This document shows positions 1 through 17,900 of a stretch of DNA of 64,000 nucleotides, in pieces. The first letter of the stretch is position 1; the number at the start of each line of letters is the position of its first letter. Under the pieces are notes generated by a model, which did no database searches, had not been told where the DNA came from, and was given only the letters and a program-made list of their open reading frames with translations. The translations under genes and the position numbers were made by a program. Origin of the DNA: Cacajao melanocephalus (lineage: Eukaryota; Chordata; Mammalia; Primates; Pitheciidae); assembly GCA_963573385.1 (NCBI GenBank), contig CAUYLG010017874.1, forward strand, positions 1 through 64,000, given 5' to 3'.

Positions 1-3278
<3,278 letters not shown>

Positions 3279-4767
3279 TATTTTTTATAATCTAGAGATC
3301 CTCTCCCCAATTTAAGCAGCTGGACAGTGACTCACAGAAGGAGCCAAAAATACTTACACATGTTTTCAGAAATCTACTTTACTGAGAAATTGAGATATAT
3401 ATTTTCCTTTTTCTCAGATCCACAAAACCCATATATGGTTTCTGTGATGCACCCATTAACCCTCTCTTTGGGCTCATCTGGGCTATTGTCAAGTCTCCTC
3501 CAGTTTTTATTCTCTTTTGCACTCCCACAACCAGAGGGTCTTTTCTAGTTCAAGAGGCAATAGTGGGAAACATGATGTGATTTATTGTATTTCCAGTATG
3601 CTAAAAATCCCCTCAAGGACTACACTTTTGAAATTCATTCCCTATGCCAAGACATTAGCAGATAGCAAGAATAGAAATGGCTTCATGAGGAACTTAGGCA
3701 GACAGGCCTGTGACAGCCTTGTAGAGTTTCCTATAGCCCAATGTGTTATAGTCACAACAAAGGGAGCTCTAAGGTAGATGGGGTATGAGACTATGGTTCA
3801 GTATGTTTCCAGAACAACAGAATGGAATACTGTCATTGGATCCAAGAATGACCAGAGGCCACAAAGAGAGCCAGGCACAAATGGGTCTTTTGGATGGGAA
3901 TGAGACATGATGGAGTAGCAATTTGCACGAACCAATAATCTATGACCAGATTTGATAGGAATCATCTCAATAGATGCTAGCATAGCTACTTGTCTACTTT
4001 CCCTGATAACTCAGGCCTATGTACATTCCTGGGAAAATAGATGCCGCTCCAGGGGAAAAGAACAATAAAATCTCACATTAACCAAAAGATCTTTAATAGA
4101 CCTTAAACTGACTTCCAGGAAATCAAAAGAAAAGAAAATATCAACACGTACATAGTTGATATTTATGGATTTAGAGTTGTACTCACTCTCTATATTTAGA
4201 ATGGTTTTAACTAGGGCTTAGTGGGTTTAACTAGAGTAGTCTTAACTAGGTTTGCCAAGCGAATATAACAGAGAGAAAGTTAAGGGTTTTCCCTACAACC
4301 TAATTATAGTGTTGGATCATGGAATCCACACTGGATAAGAAGGGAAGAAAAGACGTAAGAAGAAAAAGGAAAGTGAAATGGTAGCCTCAATTAGATGGAG
4401 AAAGGGTAAGGGGGAGAAAGCAGTACTGGGTGGGGAAAGCTTTCAGACTATGATATCTGTGAAAGAAAAGGGGGCATGGGAAGCAGAATTGAGCCAGGAG
4501 AGAGATGCCAACCTGACAAAGTCTCAGTACAGGTCTCCAGACAAATAATCCCCGTGAGAGGAGTCCTGCATTGAGGAAAAATGGCCACATCCTTCCTGAT
4601 GCTCCTCCATCACTGTGGGGCTGCCTGAGAAGGGCATGGCCTCAGCTCAAATGCTGTCTGGATCCCAAAGATTCTGCAGCTGAAGGCCATCAGCTAATTG
4701 CATTCCTTGCAACTAATGGTAAGCACTTCTTTGAAAGAAATCTCAGGGCAGACCTCAAAGCTGCTGC
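3279..4767. other. Intergenic, nothing recognised
   Basis: I see no gene or clear repeat. A small local pattern at about 4205-4252 repeats the core taactag three times at spacings of about 20 bases. The open frames are short and random-looking. Confidence 0.5.
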
Positions 4768-4776
4768 AAAAATCTA

Positions 4777-5084
<308 letters not shown>

Positions 5085-5182
5085 ATCTATGTCATTTATT
5101 ACATCAGCTGCATAGTGTTTTAGTATATGAGTGTATCATTTATTTACAATATGGGTTATTGGCTAGACAAGTTGTTTTTTAA

Positions 5183-5560
5183 TTTTTGTTTTTACAGGTA
5201 CTGCTACAATGAACAATCTTGTACATATATCTTTATTCTCTCTGTCAATAAAACTGTAGGATAAGTTGCCAGAAGTAAAATGGCTGAGACATGGGGTAAC
5301 TATCTTTAAAACTTCTGTAGATTCTGCCAATTGCCTTCCAACAAAACTTTGCCATTTATACTCCCACAAATAATATAGAAGAGTGTACATTTCCCCAGGC
5401 CTTGCCAACAAGGAGATGTTACCAGCCTTTTCTTTATTTGCCAGTCTAATGTTAGAACAATGGTGTCTTATTATATTTTTACTTTTTATTTTCCTAATCA
5501 CTCATCAGTTTGAGCATGCTTTCATATGCTTAGGATACATGTGATTTCCTTCTTCAGTTA
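5183..5560 (-). mobile_element. Old L1-type remnant (antisense)
   Basis: Phrases such as 'gccaattgccttccaac', 'actcccacaaata' and 'ttgccaaca' follow, in order, the antisense text of the ORF2-to-3'UTR junction of old L1/HAL1 elements. It is highly diverged and has no usable reading frame. The subfamily cannot be assigned by eye. Confidence 0.55.
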
Positions 5561-6279
5561 TTTTTTCATTTCTTTTATTCATCTTTCCTTATTATTTCAG
5601 AAAAGCAAACATCAAACACAATTGAGAAATTTCTTGCAGGGGGAAAAAGAATGCTTAACCTATATTTGAAGCTGATGCAAAACTCTTCTTGTCTTTCCAC
5701 AAAAAGTCAAGATGTATTAGCTTCAGGATTCACTTCCTTTTCTTTCCAGATAACACTGGAGCCACAAGTGCAAAAAGAAGAATGAACCCATTTGCTATGA
5801 TGTAGGGAAAAGATTCTGGCCTTGATAAAAGGAGGGCACGAATGAAACAATGGGCTGCTCCAGAAGGAGCATAGAAAAAAGTAAGATATAGCTGTTGGCT
5901 GATAGGAGAGGGGAGCCTTGTATAAAGAAACTGGGGACAGAATCTCACCCATCTATCTTCACTTCTCAGCAAAGGCTTAATAGCCTTTGAGTTCTCATCT
6001 TCCCTTCATGGTAATTACTCATGACTCTCCCATGGTTTCTCATTAACTCAAAATGCTCCCAAAAAAACTCATCACTTGCACCTCTCATCCTTCCTTAGTC
6101 AATCTATCCTTTCTTCCTGACACTTTTGACTTCCCTGCTTCTATCAATAAAATCACCTCTTCCCAACAGCACAGGTTTAGAACATCAGAGAACTTTTAAA
6201 AATGTTCATTATCAGATTTGACAAAGCCTAGAGATACTACCAACAAAAGGTCCTTTTCAATCCCTCTCCTCACAGTTCC
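5561..6279. other. Intergenic, nothing recognised
   Basis: This is non-coding sequence with no repeat that I can name and no conserved-looking open frame. Confidence 0.45.
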
Positions 6280-6536
6280 TCTTTGTCTGCCTATGAATGT
6301 CTGTTCCACCGTTATAAGTCAGATGACATGTCACTTCCTCTAAGGAAGTCTCCCCTGGCTGCTGCTTGTCCCCTCAGTACACATACCATATATGCAACAT
6401 GCCATTTTTTGGATTATTTTCATGACTTCCTCCCATCCTTGAAGACAAGCTGTGCCTTCTTCATCTTTATATCCTTTGCATCAATCACCGTGCTGGTACA
6501 TAGTGGGTGTTCAATAAAGTTTAGTAGAATTATTTA
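6280..6536 (+). mobile_element. L2 LINE 3'-end remnant
   Basis: It ends with a phrase characteristic of L2 3' ends, close to 'gctggtacatagtgggtg' followed by 'ttcaataaa'. Upstream is the typical 'cacttcctctaaggaagtc' region. It is old and diverged. Confidence 0.65.
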
Positions 6537-6554
6537 ACTGTTAACGAATTTGAG

Positions 6555-7180
6555 CAGAAAACACATTACTCCCTGATTAAAAGGCTTCAACAGTTCCCTG
6601 CTGCCTACTCTAGAAATCTCAAAGTCCTCATGCTAGCATTTCAGGCTTTCATGAGATAACTGAATCTTGCATTCCCTCTGCCCTTAGAGTACTCTAGACA
6701 GCAGCCAGGTGAAACTAGTCATTATTTCTCTAACATATCTCTAGCTTCTACATCTGTGCTTTTACTCAGTCTTAGACATTCTTCCCCACTATCTACCAAT
6801 TATTTGCCAAAATCTCGCTCATCTTTCTATAGCCATCCCAAATGCCAAATCTAGTAGCATTTCCTGATCCCCAACATAACTCTTCCCCCAAACACCCCTT
6901 AGCACCCTTAACATATCCACTGGCACCATCACTATTACCACCAGTAACACCACAATCAGCATTGCACATGCAGTGAAACTTTCTTATGGACCTTTTTAAA
7001 AAATGCGTTTAATTGTAGCTTTTTACCCTGAGGATTAAATGAAAATCTCATAAATTAAAAAAATAATTAGCTATTGTTTTCTATCATCCACTCATAGTCT
7101 GAGGTGCATGAGAGCAGACATTTTTGCACCCATCAGGGCACCTACTCCAGCTCCTGGCACCTAGTATTCTCTAGGTTAAC
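6555..7180 (+). mobile_element. Second L2-like remnant (patchy)
   Basis: The text around 6565-6680 ('ttcaacagttccctgctgcc', 'tcaaagtcctcatgctagc') and 7100-7160 ('cagctcctggcacctag') follows L2-like sequence in order. The stretch in between (6900-7080) is not clearly part of it. Confidence 0.5.
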
Positions 7181-7253
7181 AGCAACTATAAGAAACATCA
7201 GAGACCAAATTGTGAGTTAGGTCCTGCTTTTCCCAACAGCTTCATCAATGTGA

Positions 7254-7608
<355 letters not shown>

Positions 7609-7625
7609 CCCATTCCATTTCTTTT

Positions 7626-7810
7626 AATTGTCATTTACTCAAGAAGACCTTCCCTGACCACCAAATCTGAGGTAGTCTTATTACACTCTTCACAATCATT
7701 TTCTTCTTAGCCCTTGTCCTATCTTAATATAAGGGCTTATTGTTCATATGTTTTTGTAATGCCAGTTTCCCTCAGAAGTCTATCATCTCCATGAGGGAAT
7801 AGATCATGAA
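7626..7810 (+). mobile_element. L2 LINE remnant
   Basis: The phrase 'agaccttccctgaccacc' is a hallmark of L2, followed by the pattern leading to 'ctccatgagggaatag'. This is probably the continuation of the L2 split by the Alu at 7305-7608. Confidence 0.65.
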
Positions 7811-10073
<2,263 letters not shown>

Positions 10074-10256
10074 TCATTTTTTAACACCCCATTTGTTCCC
10101 ATTCTATTACATTTGAAACCAACTCTTTTACTCCCAACTTTCCCAAACATAGTGGCTTCATTCCCTAGTCCCTTTAGAGTGTGGAAAGAGGAAAAGGAGG
10201 TTAGTATGAGACTTTTATGACAGGATAATGGGTCTCAACCACTGTCATTAAGCAAA

Positions 10257-10520
10257 GTAGGTGGCTGATGCCTGTAATCCCAGCACTTTGAAAGGCTGAG
10301 GCCGGGGGATCACCTGAGGTCAGGAGTTAGAGACCAGCCTGGCCAACATGGTGAAACTCTGTCTCTACTAAAAATACAAAAATTAGCCGGGTATGGTGGC
10401 AGGTGCCTGTAATCCCAGCTACTCAGGAGGCTGAGGGGGGAGAATTGCTTGAACCGGGGAGGGGGACGTTGGAGTGAGCTGAGATTTCACCATTGCACTC
10501 TAGCCTGGGGGACAAGAGTA
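10257..10520 (+). mobile_element. Alu element, sense, truncated
   Basis: Alu text begins at the 'tgatgcctgtaatcccagc' segment, missing the first dozen or so bases. It stops after 'ctagcctgggggacaagag' without a normal A tail. It lies 1.05 kb upstream of the PDK4 start site in the same orientation as the gene. Confidence 0.92.
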
Positions 10521-10790
10521 GGAATCACAAAGATGCATCAGACAGGGTCCCTACCCTGATCTCTTCCAGCAGATGGGGGAGTCAGAGAGGGATAATATAA
10601 AAACGTAAATAGCTATAGAATACCATGAAAGACCAAGGCCGTATTTGGAAGAAGTGGGGAGAAGTAATCAAGGAAGACCTCTTGAAACAGACAGCTTGTG
10701 CCAGACATTTGAAGGTAGAATGGAATGTCTTAGGCAAAGATTTGGAGTAAGGCCATTTCGTACAGGACAGAGTGAACAAATTCTCTGATC
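10521..10790. repeat. Ancient interspersed repeat remnant (family not assigned)
   Basis: The text ('ggaagacctcttgaaacag', 'agacatttgaaggtagaat') follows a widely dispersed mammalian repeat. I also see related stretches at 37190-37720, 39705-39800 and 40390-40850. It directly abuts the PDK4 upstream regulatory region. Confidence 0.45.
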
Positions 10791-10919
10791 ACAGCAAAAG
10801 GTAAGGCAATTGACAAAGTGATTCCCTTTTAATTTTGTTTTAATTAACAGAACTAAACCTAACGGAAAGAATGTGTTGCCGGAGAGAAACGGCTTGATGA
10901 CCTTTTATTACCACAGGAA

Positions 10920-11572
10920 AAAGTAAACGTATGTGGGCCGCTCCTCAAGTCTCAGCAAAAGGAACGTAGAGTTCCTGCCATGTGCTGTTCTCTTCCGAAG
11001 AAAAGGGCACGGTGGGGGTGGGGGCGCAGGTCTTTAGATTGTTTATTCCTTTCTCTCTCTGTTCAATGGCAGAGAAGCGCATGCTTTTGAACGAAGCTTG
11101 TTGGCTACTGTAAAAGCTCTGCTCTGAGCAAGAACCAATAAGCGCTCGGAGCCCAAACTCCTGGAAACACGTTGTGGCCAGGAGTACTTGACATTGAGAC
11201 AGCCTCGGAGTTGTAAACAAGGACGAGCCTGGGCGGGACCCCAGCCCACGCGACCAGGAGCCCTGTCCCAAGAGGCTAATCTTGAGCCCACGTTGCCCCA
11301 GATGTCTGCTTCTGCTTCCTCTTCCCTGTTCTTCCCACCCTTTTCCCCTCACAGCAGCGGGCACCGGTCCCAGGGCACTCCGTGGTCACCGTGCCAGGCC
11401 ATTCCGCCGGGACCGCGGCCGGGAGGGCGGGGCCCATAGTTCTTTCTCTGATCTGATTGGCGCGGCCCGGAGTTCAGGACCAGTCTCCAAGTCCCAGCGA
11501 CTCCTCCCGTTTGGGACTGGGCGGGGAGCGTGCGGGGAGACAAATAAAGCCTCGGGAGGCGGCGGCTGGTGG
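10920..11572 (+). promoter_or_regulatory. PDK4: PDK4 promoter region
   Basis: Seen: FOXO-like cores GTAAAC at 10923-10928, TTGTTTAT (ATAAACAA on the minus strand) at 11039-11046 and GTAAACAA at 11213-11220. A TGACATTGA at 11189-11197 is one base off the complement of an ERR half-site. There are GC boxes at about 11425-11432 and 11519-11526, an inverted CCAAT box (gattgg) at 11455-11460, and a TATA-like caaataaagc at 11541-11550. Known: PDK4 is induced in fasting by FOXO factors, PGC-1alpha/ERRalpha, PPARs and glucocorticoids, and is repressed by insulin. Inferred: these motifs mediate part of that control; none is proven by sequence alone. Confidence 0.75.
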
Positions 11573-11798
11573 GAAGACGCGAACTTGGGTCTCGACCCAC
11601 TGCGTCTTCGACTCTCTGCCCAGCCTCTTCACCCCGCTGCACCCCCAAACCCCAGCCCAGGCCAGGGTGCACGACCCAGCCAGAGCACCTGCAGTCCTCG
11701 CCCGGACGCGCCGCGCCCCCTCGGACCCAGGCTCTGCTTCAAGCAGCCTTAGTCTCTCAAGCCAGTCACTGTCCCTGCCAGGCCGGGTGGGCGTCAAG
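11573..11798 (+). other. PDK4: PDK4 5' UTR (start inferred)
   Basis: The start is placed about 30 bases downstream of the TATA-like caaataaagc. It contains no upstream ATG. The frame of the PDK4 ATG is open through the whole 5' UTR and back to 11457, so no in-frame stop separates a possible non-AUG start from the main start. Confidence 0.65.
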
Positions 11799-11928
11799 AT
11801 GAAGGCGGCCCGCTTCGTGCTGCGCAGCGCTGGCTCGCTCAGCGGTGCCGGCCTGGTGCCTCGAGAGGTCGAGCATTTCTCGCGCTACAGCCCGTCCCCG
11901 CTGTCCATGAAGCAGCTGCTGGACTTTG
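11799..11928 (+). CDS. PDK4: PDK4 coding exon 1
   Basis: Codes for residues 1-43 plus the first base of codon 44. It holds the mitochondrial targeting segment and the start of the helical domain ([20 protein letters not shown]). The donor is gtgagagg at 11929. Confidence 0.98.
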
Positions 11929-14900
11929 GTGAGAGGGGACTCACGGCCCAAGCTGGGTCCTGGGGATGGGAGCGGCCTTAACTTTCAGCCTCGGGTGAGG
12001 AAGGGCTAGGCTCAAGCTGAACAACTGGGGTTCACATTGCTGCTGAGCCCTGGATCCTCGACTCCAGCACACTTTTCCTTTTTCTAGATTTGGTTGCTTT
12101 CTGACGGTGGTGCCTCCAGGTCAAAGCCACCTGCAACTCTGCTGGGGTTTGACAGTCAAACTGGACGGTTTGACTCCATCTGCACACTCTTCTTTCTGAC
12201 CCGTTCTTTCAGTCAAAATACTTTTTGCTTTCAGTCACCCTTTAACAATGGACTAGAAACCCTCCTTCACAGCATAGTAATTCCTGGAGAAGACTCTGAA
12301 TAATATTAAGTAGCCTCTAATTAATAGATTTTATTCCTTAGCCACCCAGCATCCTTCCACAGGGTACATCGCTCTGCATTCCTAACGGATTTCTTTGTCT
12401 CTTTATCATTAGATCTTTCTACGTATTTAAGTTATTGCTGAAAATATTTACACACTTGTTGCAGTAATCTTATAAGGAAAGGTTCAAGGGTTTAAATGTG
12501 ATATCACTGCTCTGGAAATATCACAAGTCCCACTCCAGCCTCTTATCGTCCCTTTCCAATTTCATGTCTACATTCATTAAAGGAGGTTGTGTTGTTGACA
12601 TCGTGGTGTTGAATGAATCCTGCAGTCTTTTACAAATACTAAGAACTGTGGGATATTCTTACTCCTTGGAAGTGAAGCCTCTTCAAAAAGAGAAGAGAAT
12701 CATTTTCCTGTATTTGTCGCTTTTTAAAAGAAAGAAGAAAGGAAGGAAGATAGGAAGGAAGGAGTCAGTTAAGACAATCGCTCCTGAATTATTGATAAAC
12801 AGTAACGCAACTGACAGTGAAATATAATTTTACATGTGTGTGTTCAATATTTAATAGTTAATGCTATATAGATATATCATTTAGACATACCTTTTCCAAA
12901 AACTAAATTAATTTCATTTATTATAGGTTCAGAAAATGCATGTGAAAGAACTTCTTTTGTATTTTTGCGACAAGAATTGCCTGTGAGGCTCGCCAACATT
13001 CTGAAGGAAATTGATATCCTCCCAACCCAATTAGTAAATACCTCTTCAGTGCAATTGGTTAAAAGCTGGTAAGTGGTAAACTATTTTGAAGTCTCTAGTT
13101 TTAAAACAGTTACCCGGGTATGAATTCTTATACTATGTTAACATCATAATTTGAAAACAGGTGATGTGAACAGTAACTTTTGAAAGATGTAAGGATTTTT
13201 AAATTAATTTAGGGTAAGCTATTGTTAGGGAAGTTATAAAACTATAAACAGACATTTTTACCCTGAAAAAGTAGATCACTTTATAATAAAATTTTAAGTT
13301 CTAGGAGAAATTTGAAAAATAGTTGGCATGCAATTTTAATTTTCAATTATAGAAGAGTACTTTCGATAATAAAAGAGTCTGATATTGCAAAATAAATCCT
13401 ATGCCTAGAAACCAATTCAAATGACTACTATTTAGGGAAGACCTAATATTTGTAACTTACAAAGTGATTTATAGAGAGGGCTCTGGGTTCAAATCCTGCC
13501 TCTGTCACTTCTAGTTGCGGAATCCTTGGCAAGTGTCTTAAACTCTTTATGCCATTGAGTTGTTATTCCCATCTGCGATTAAGAAGAGTAAAGTATGTGC
13601 CTTTGAGGGATGTTTGAGTGTAATTAAATGAGATAACCCATAAAAAAGAAGCAAAAACACTTAGGACACTACCTGGCATGCAGCCAGCACTCAGTAAGTG
13701 TCAGTTGTTACAATCTCATTTTATAAATGAAAATACTGATGCTTAGAGAACGTAGGTGACCCAAAACAGCAAATTTTTGAATCACAGAAGCAGGATATGC
13801 ACAGGTGGCAGACACGCATGACAGCCTCATCTTAATCCACTGACTGCACAGCCTTTTGTTCATTCATTCAAGAAATACATGTATTATATACCTATGAGAC
13901 AATTACAATCTGTAGTATTTACTGTTGCAGTCAAGACTTCTGCTCTTCTATGAATCAGTGTAGTAGAAAAAAAATAAGAAGCCTTTAAAAAAGTTGTTTC
14001 TAAGTATTGTTGCTAGAAGAAATGAAAATATTTGCCAAACAAAACAGTCAGAAAACTGAATACTGACCTGAAATAGTTAAATAAACATTTTGAGTTAAAT
14101 TTTAAGTTTGGAAGTCAAGGATTAAAAGTTGAAGCATTTTAAATTTACGTTATTTTCCAAATGTTCTGGGGGAAAGTTTTAATTTGAATATAATACTTAC
14201 TTTCTTTTTTCAAATTATTTGAAAAAGGGTATTCTGTTTTCAGCCATTTGTATCTGACTATTAATTTTAAAACTTAAAGCACACCTGTTTCTTTACAGGT
14301 ATATACAGAGCCTGATGGACTTGGTAGAATTCCATGAGAAAAGCCCAGATGACCAGAAAGCATTATCAGAGTAAGTTCTGTTCATTAGAATAAGTGTTTA
14401 AAACTTTGGTTCTTTCCAGACAAATTCCTAAGTTATTTTTAGACCTAAATGAAAGGAATTCATCTCTGAATAATAAATTACTACCCCCTTACACATGACA
14501 AGTTTTGACTTGTTAGTTTTTTGGAAGAAATATGGCATTGAAAATGATGCTGAGTGTGAACAGAAGTAGAGGACTCATTTTTGTTCCCCCTGGGGAGACC
14601 TATTTTTACTATAAATTTAGTCCAGTGATTAGATGTGCAGGAGGATTTACCATTACATAATTTTAATACATTTTAGTGTCGTTGGAGATTAAACATTTTC
14701 TTTCAGAGTAACTGATAGTTTCTAGCTTCCTAAATAAGAATCTTTTCTAAATCTGACAAGAAATTTTGAAAGGTTTTTCACAATGGCATTCTAGAGTCAT
14801 CTCTATGATGATATTAGATATTAATCATTATTTTATAAAGAGAAGATGTAATGAATACATATGATGAATGCATTGATTATAAGGCTAATGAATCTGTTTA

Positions 14901-17900
14901 TGAAATTATCTCCTCTACTCTAGTGGAAGAACCTGTAGTGAGATTCCTAATAAAGGACTAACATTTTATCATTTGACTTGTTCAAATGGGTAACGCAAAA
15001 AGAACTTTAGCCTTCTTTGAAGTAACCTAAGGGATATAAGTGAATGAAATGTATTTGAACCTTCACTAACTCTAAATGTTACGGCTTAGCTTTGTAGATA
15101 CACTCATCAAAGTTCGAAATCGACACCATAATGTAGTCCCTACAATGGCACAAGGAATCATAGAGTATAAAGATGCCTGTACCGTTGACCCAGTCACCAA
15201 TCAAAATCTTCAGTATTTCTTGGATCGATTTTACATGAACCGTATTTCTACTCGGATGCTGATGAACCAGCACAGTAAGTTAGCTCATCATGGTCATGGT
15301 GTATAGACATGGGTGTAGTATATAAGCCATACTCTAACCAGATGTTTCACTAATCAGCGGGTCACATTCTCAGTGATAGTACTAATCATTATCCTGAATT
15401 TCAAAACAATACTTTTTGTTTTTATTTTTCAACAGTTCTTATATTTAGTGACTCACAGACAGGAAACCCAAGCCACATTGGAAGCATTGATCCAAACTGT
15501 GATGTGGTAGCAGTGGTCCAAGGTATGTTCTGTATTTCTGCATTTCCCTTATTGAAAATGTACAGTATATGATTGATATACCTATAATTGAGGTGATGCT
15601 GTAAATGAATTTACATTCACAGAGTGTTCCATTTATTTTATAAATGTTATCATCAAGGTCCTTTGCTTTTGAGAATCAGTAGTATAAACATTCGTTTAAC
15701 ATATTCTTTAAAAATCCAAACATAAGTGGCTAACATGTCATATTCTTATATATTGTATTTAATTTCTGAAGTGCACATATTTATATTGCTAAAACTACAA
15801 CTTAGACACTGTATTAATATTTCTTCAATAAAATACTAAAAATATATTTTTATATAGATAAACCTGTACTTTAGTGAATATTTTAGATCAGGGTGATATA
15901 GACACTGAAGATTATTTGAGAACTGTACCTGGCATAAATTTATTTCATTGTTATAAAAAACAACTTCTATTCCAGATGCCTTTGAGTGTTCAAGGATGCT
16001 CTGTGATCAGTATTATTTAACATCTCCAGAATTAAAGCTTACACAAGTGAATGGTAAGTTATAAGTAAAATATATTTTGACCTATAGAAAATTGTATATT
16101 CTCCCAATTTGATTGCTTTTTGTAAATATAAAGCAACTTCTGTGTGCTTTTTTTTAAATCTTGCCTAGAGTTTGTACACTTTTTTTTTTGAAGACAAGAT
16201 TCTCTTTAACTATGTCAACTGGAAGGTTCCAATTCTGCATATTCAGTTGCTAATGAGGATTTATAAAGAAGAATGTTTTGAACAAATAATATGGGATTAA
16301 AGTAGCAACTATGTTCCAACATCTTACATCAAAGAAAGATTACTTGCTATAGAATATGAGGGACAAGGAGACCAGAAATAGGGGGACTATAGCAGTGGAA
16401 ATATCCTCTTAAAGAGGTTACCCATAAGACCTGGAAACAAAAATACTTTAAATTTCACTGTAAGAAATAAGCCAGTGACAGATGCATGATTCCACTTACA
16501 TGAGATGTCTAAAATAGTCACACTCACAGAAGCAGAGTAGAATGGTGATTGTCAGGGGCTGTGAGGAAGGGGAAAATGGGGAATTGCTGTCCAACAGATA
16601 CGAAGTTTCAGTTATGCAAGATGAATAAATCCTGGAGTTCTGCTGCTCAACATAGTGCTTATAGTTAATGATATTGTATTGTACACTGAACATTTTGTTA
16701 AAAGGGTAGGTCTCATGTTAAATGTCTTCACCCCAATACAAAAAAAATTGCACTGTTGGTTTATACTACTGTTTTGGAAGCAGAACATACTTCAAAAAGC
16801 TTCAGCTCAGCTGGGTTCAGTGGCACACACCTGTCATTCTACCGTTTTGAAAGGCTGAAGTGGGAGGATTGCTTGAGCCCAGGAGTTTGAGACCAGCCTG
16901 GGCAATAAAGGGAGACACTGTCTCTACAAAAAATAAAAATTAGCCAGGAATGATGGCGCACACTTGGAGTCCCAGCTGCTCAGAAGGCTGAGGTGGGATG
17001 ATCGCTTGAGACCAGGAAGTCAAGGCTGCAGTGAGCCATGATCGTCCTACTGCGCTTGAGACCAGGTGACAGAGTGAGACCTTGTCTCAAACAAACAAAC
17101 AACAAAACAAAACAAAACAAAAACTTAAATTCTGACAAGGTCTTCCATACTATCTGAATGACTGAAGTGATTACATGATTAATGAAAGGCACTATGTTCA
17201 GTCCTTCCCATTCTGTTATGGTAAATAGTTGCATATTAAAACAAAACAGTATACTTAAATTGGAATTTTCTCCTCTCTTCTACTTAAAGTAAACATCTTT
17301 CTCAAGTAATATTTATACAGGAACAGCTTTTGTTTATAGTGAGAGTAAAAATCAAGTTGTCAAAGAGTAGCATAACAGATTAGGGACATGCAAATATAAG
17401 TAAACACTACACTAAAAGTAGAAGTACAAATAAAGAATGGAACATATCTCTAAGGATAAACAGTGTTCTTGCAGAATACTTGTAGATAAACTGCTCCAAC
17501 TGTTGGATAGAATAAAGAGGGGATTATGCCAGACCTTGTGTTTTCTGATTCAAACTTTTCCAAGGCCTGGAACCCTGAAGAATAATACTTTTATTTTTCT
17601 TTTCTTTTTTTTTTAATTTTATTTTACTTTTCAAAAAGCACTAAGAGATTTTTGTTCCTCAGTTTTCTTTAGCCTCTTGTTGACATTTAAGCATATTTAG
17701 GATATAAGATTTAATGTTTGGGTGATACAAAAAAACAAAAACAAAAACAAAAACAAGAAAAGTGTGTTTTTTACCGTGCATAAAAAACATGAAAATTATA
17801 GTTAGTATTAATTTCAATATTATGGTATAAGCATGGTGTTTTTCCTTCTATCTTAAAATACATAAAATTTTAACTCAGAAATTGTCCAGTACAAAAATGT

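Larger units (their letters stand above)
11300..11960. promoter_or_regulatory. PDK4: CpG island over PDK4 promoter and exon 1
   Basis: Base composition changes sharply from the AT-rich surroundings to GC-rich sequence with many CG dinucleotides (for example gaccgcggccggg near 11411 and gacgcgccgcgcccc near 11704). The island spans the core promoter, 5' UTR, exon 1 and the first bases of intron 1. Exact limits would need a computed observed/expected CpG ratio. Confidence 0.8.

Noticed and set aside
10945..11364. 139-codon antisense open frame in the promoter
   Set aside because: No domain, no splice context and overlap with promoter motifs; most likely chance.
11282..11752. 156-codon open frame over the CpG island
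   Set aside because: GC-rich DNA with few stops. It overlaps the PDK4 promoter and 5' UTR in a different frame, and its composition (Pro/Arg/Ser) is that of random GC-rich sequence.
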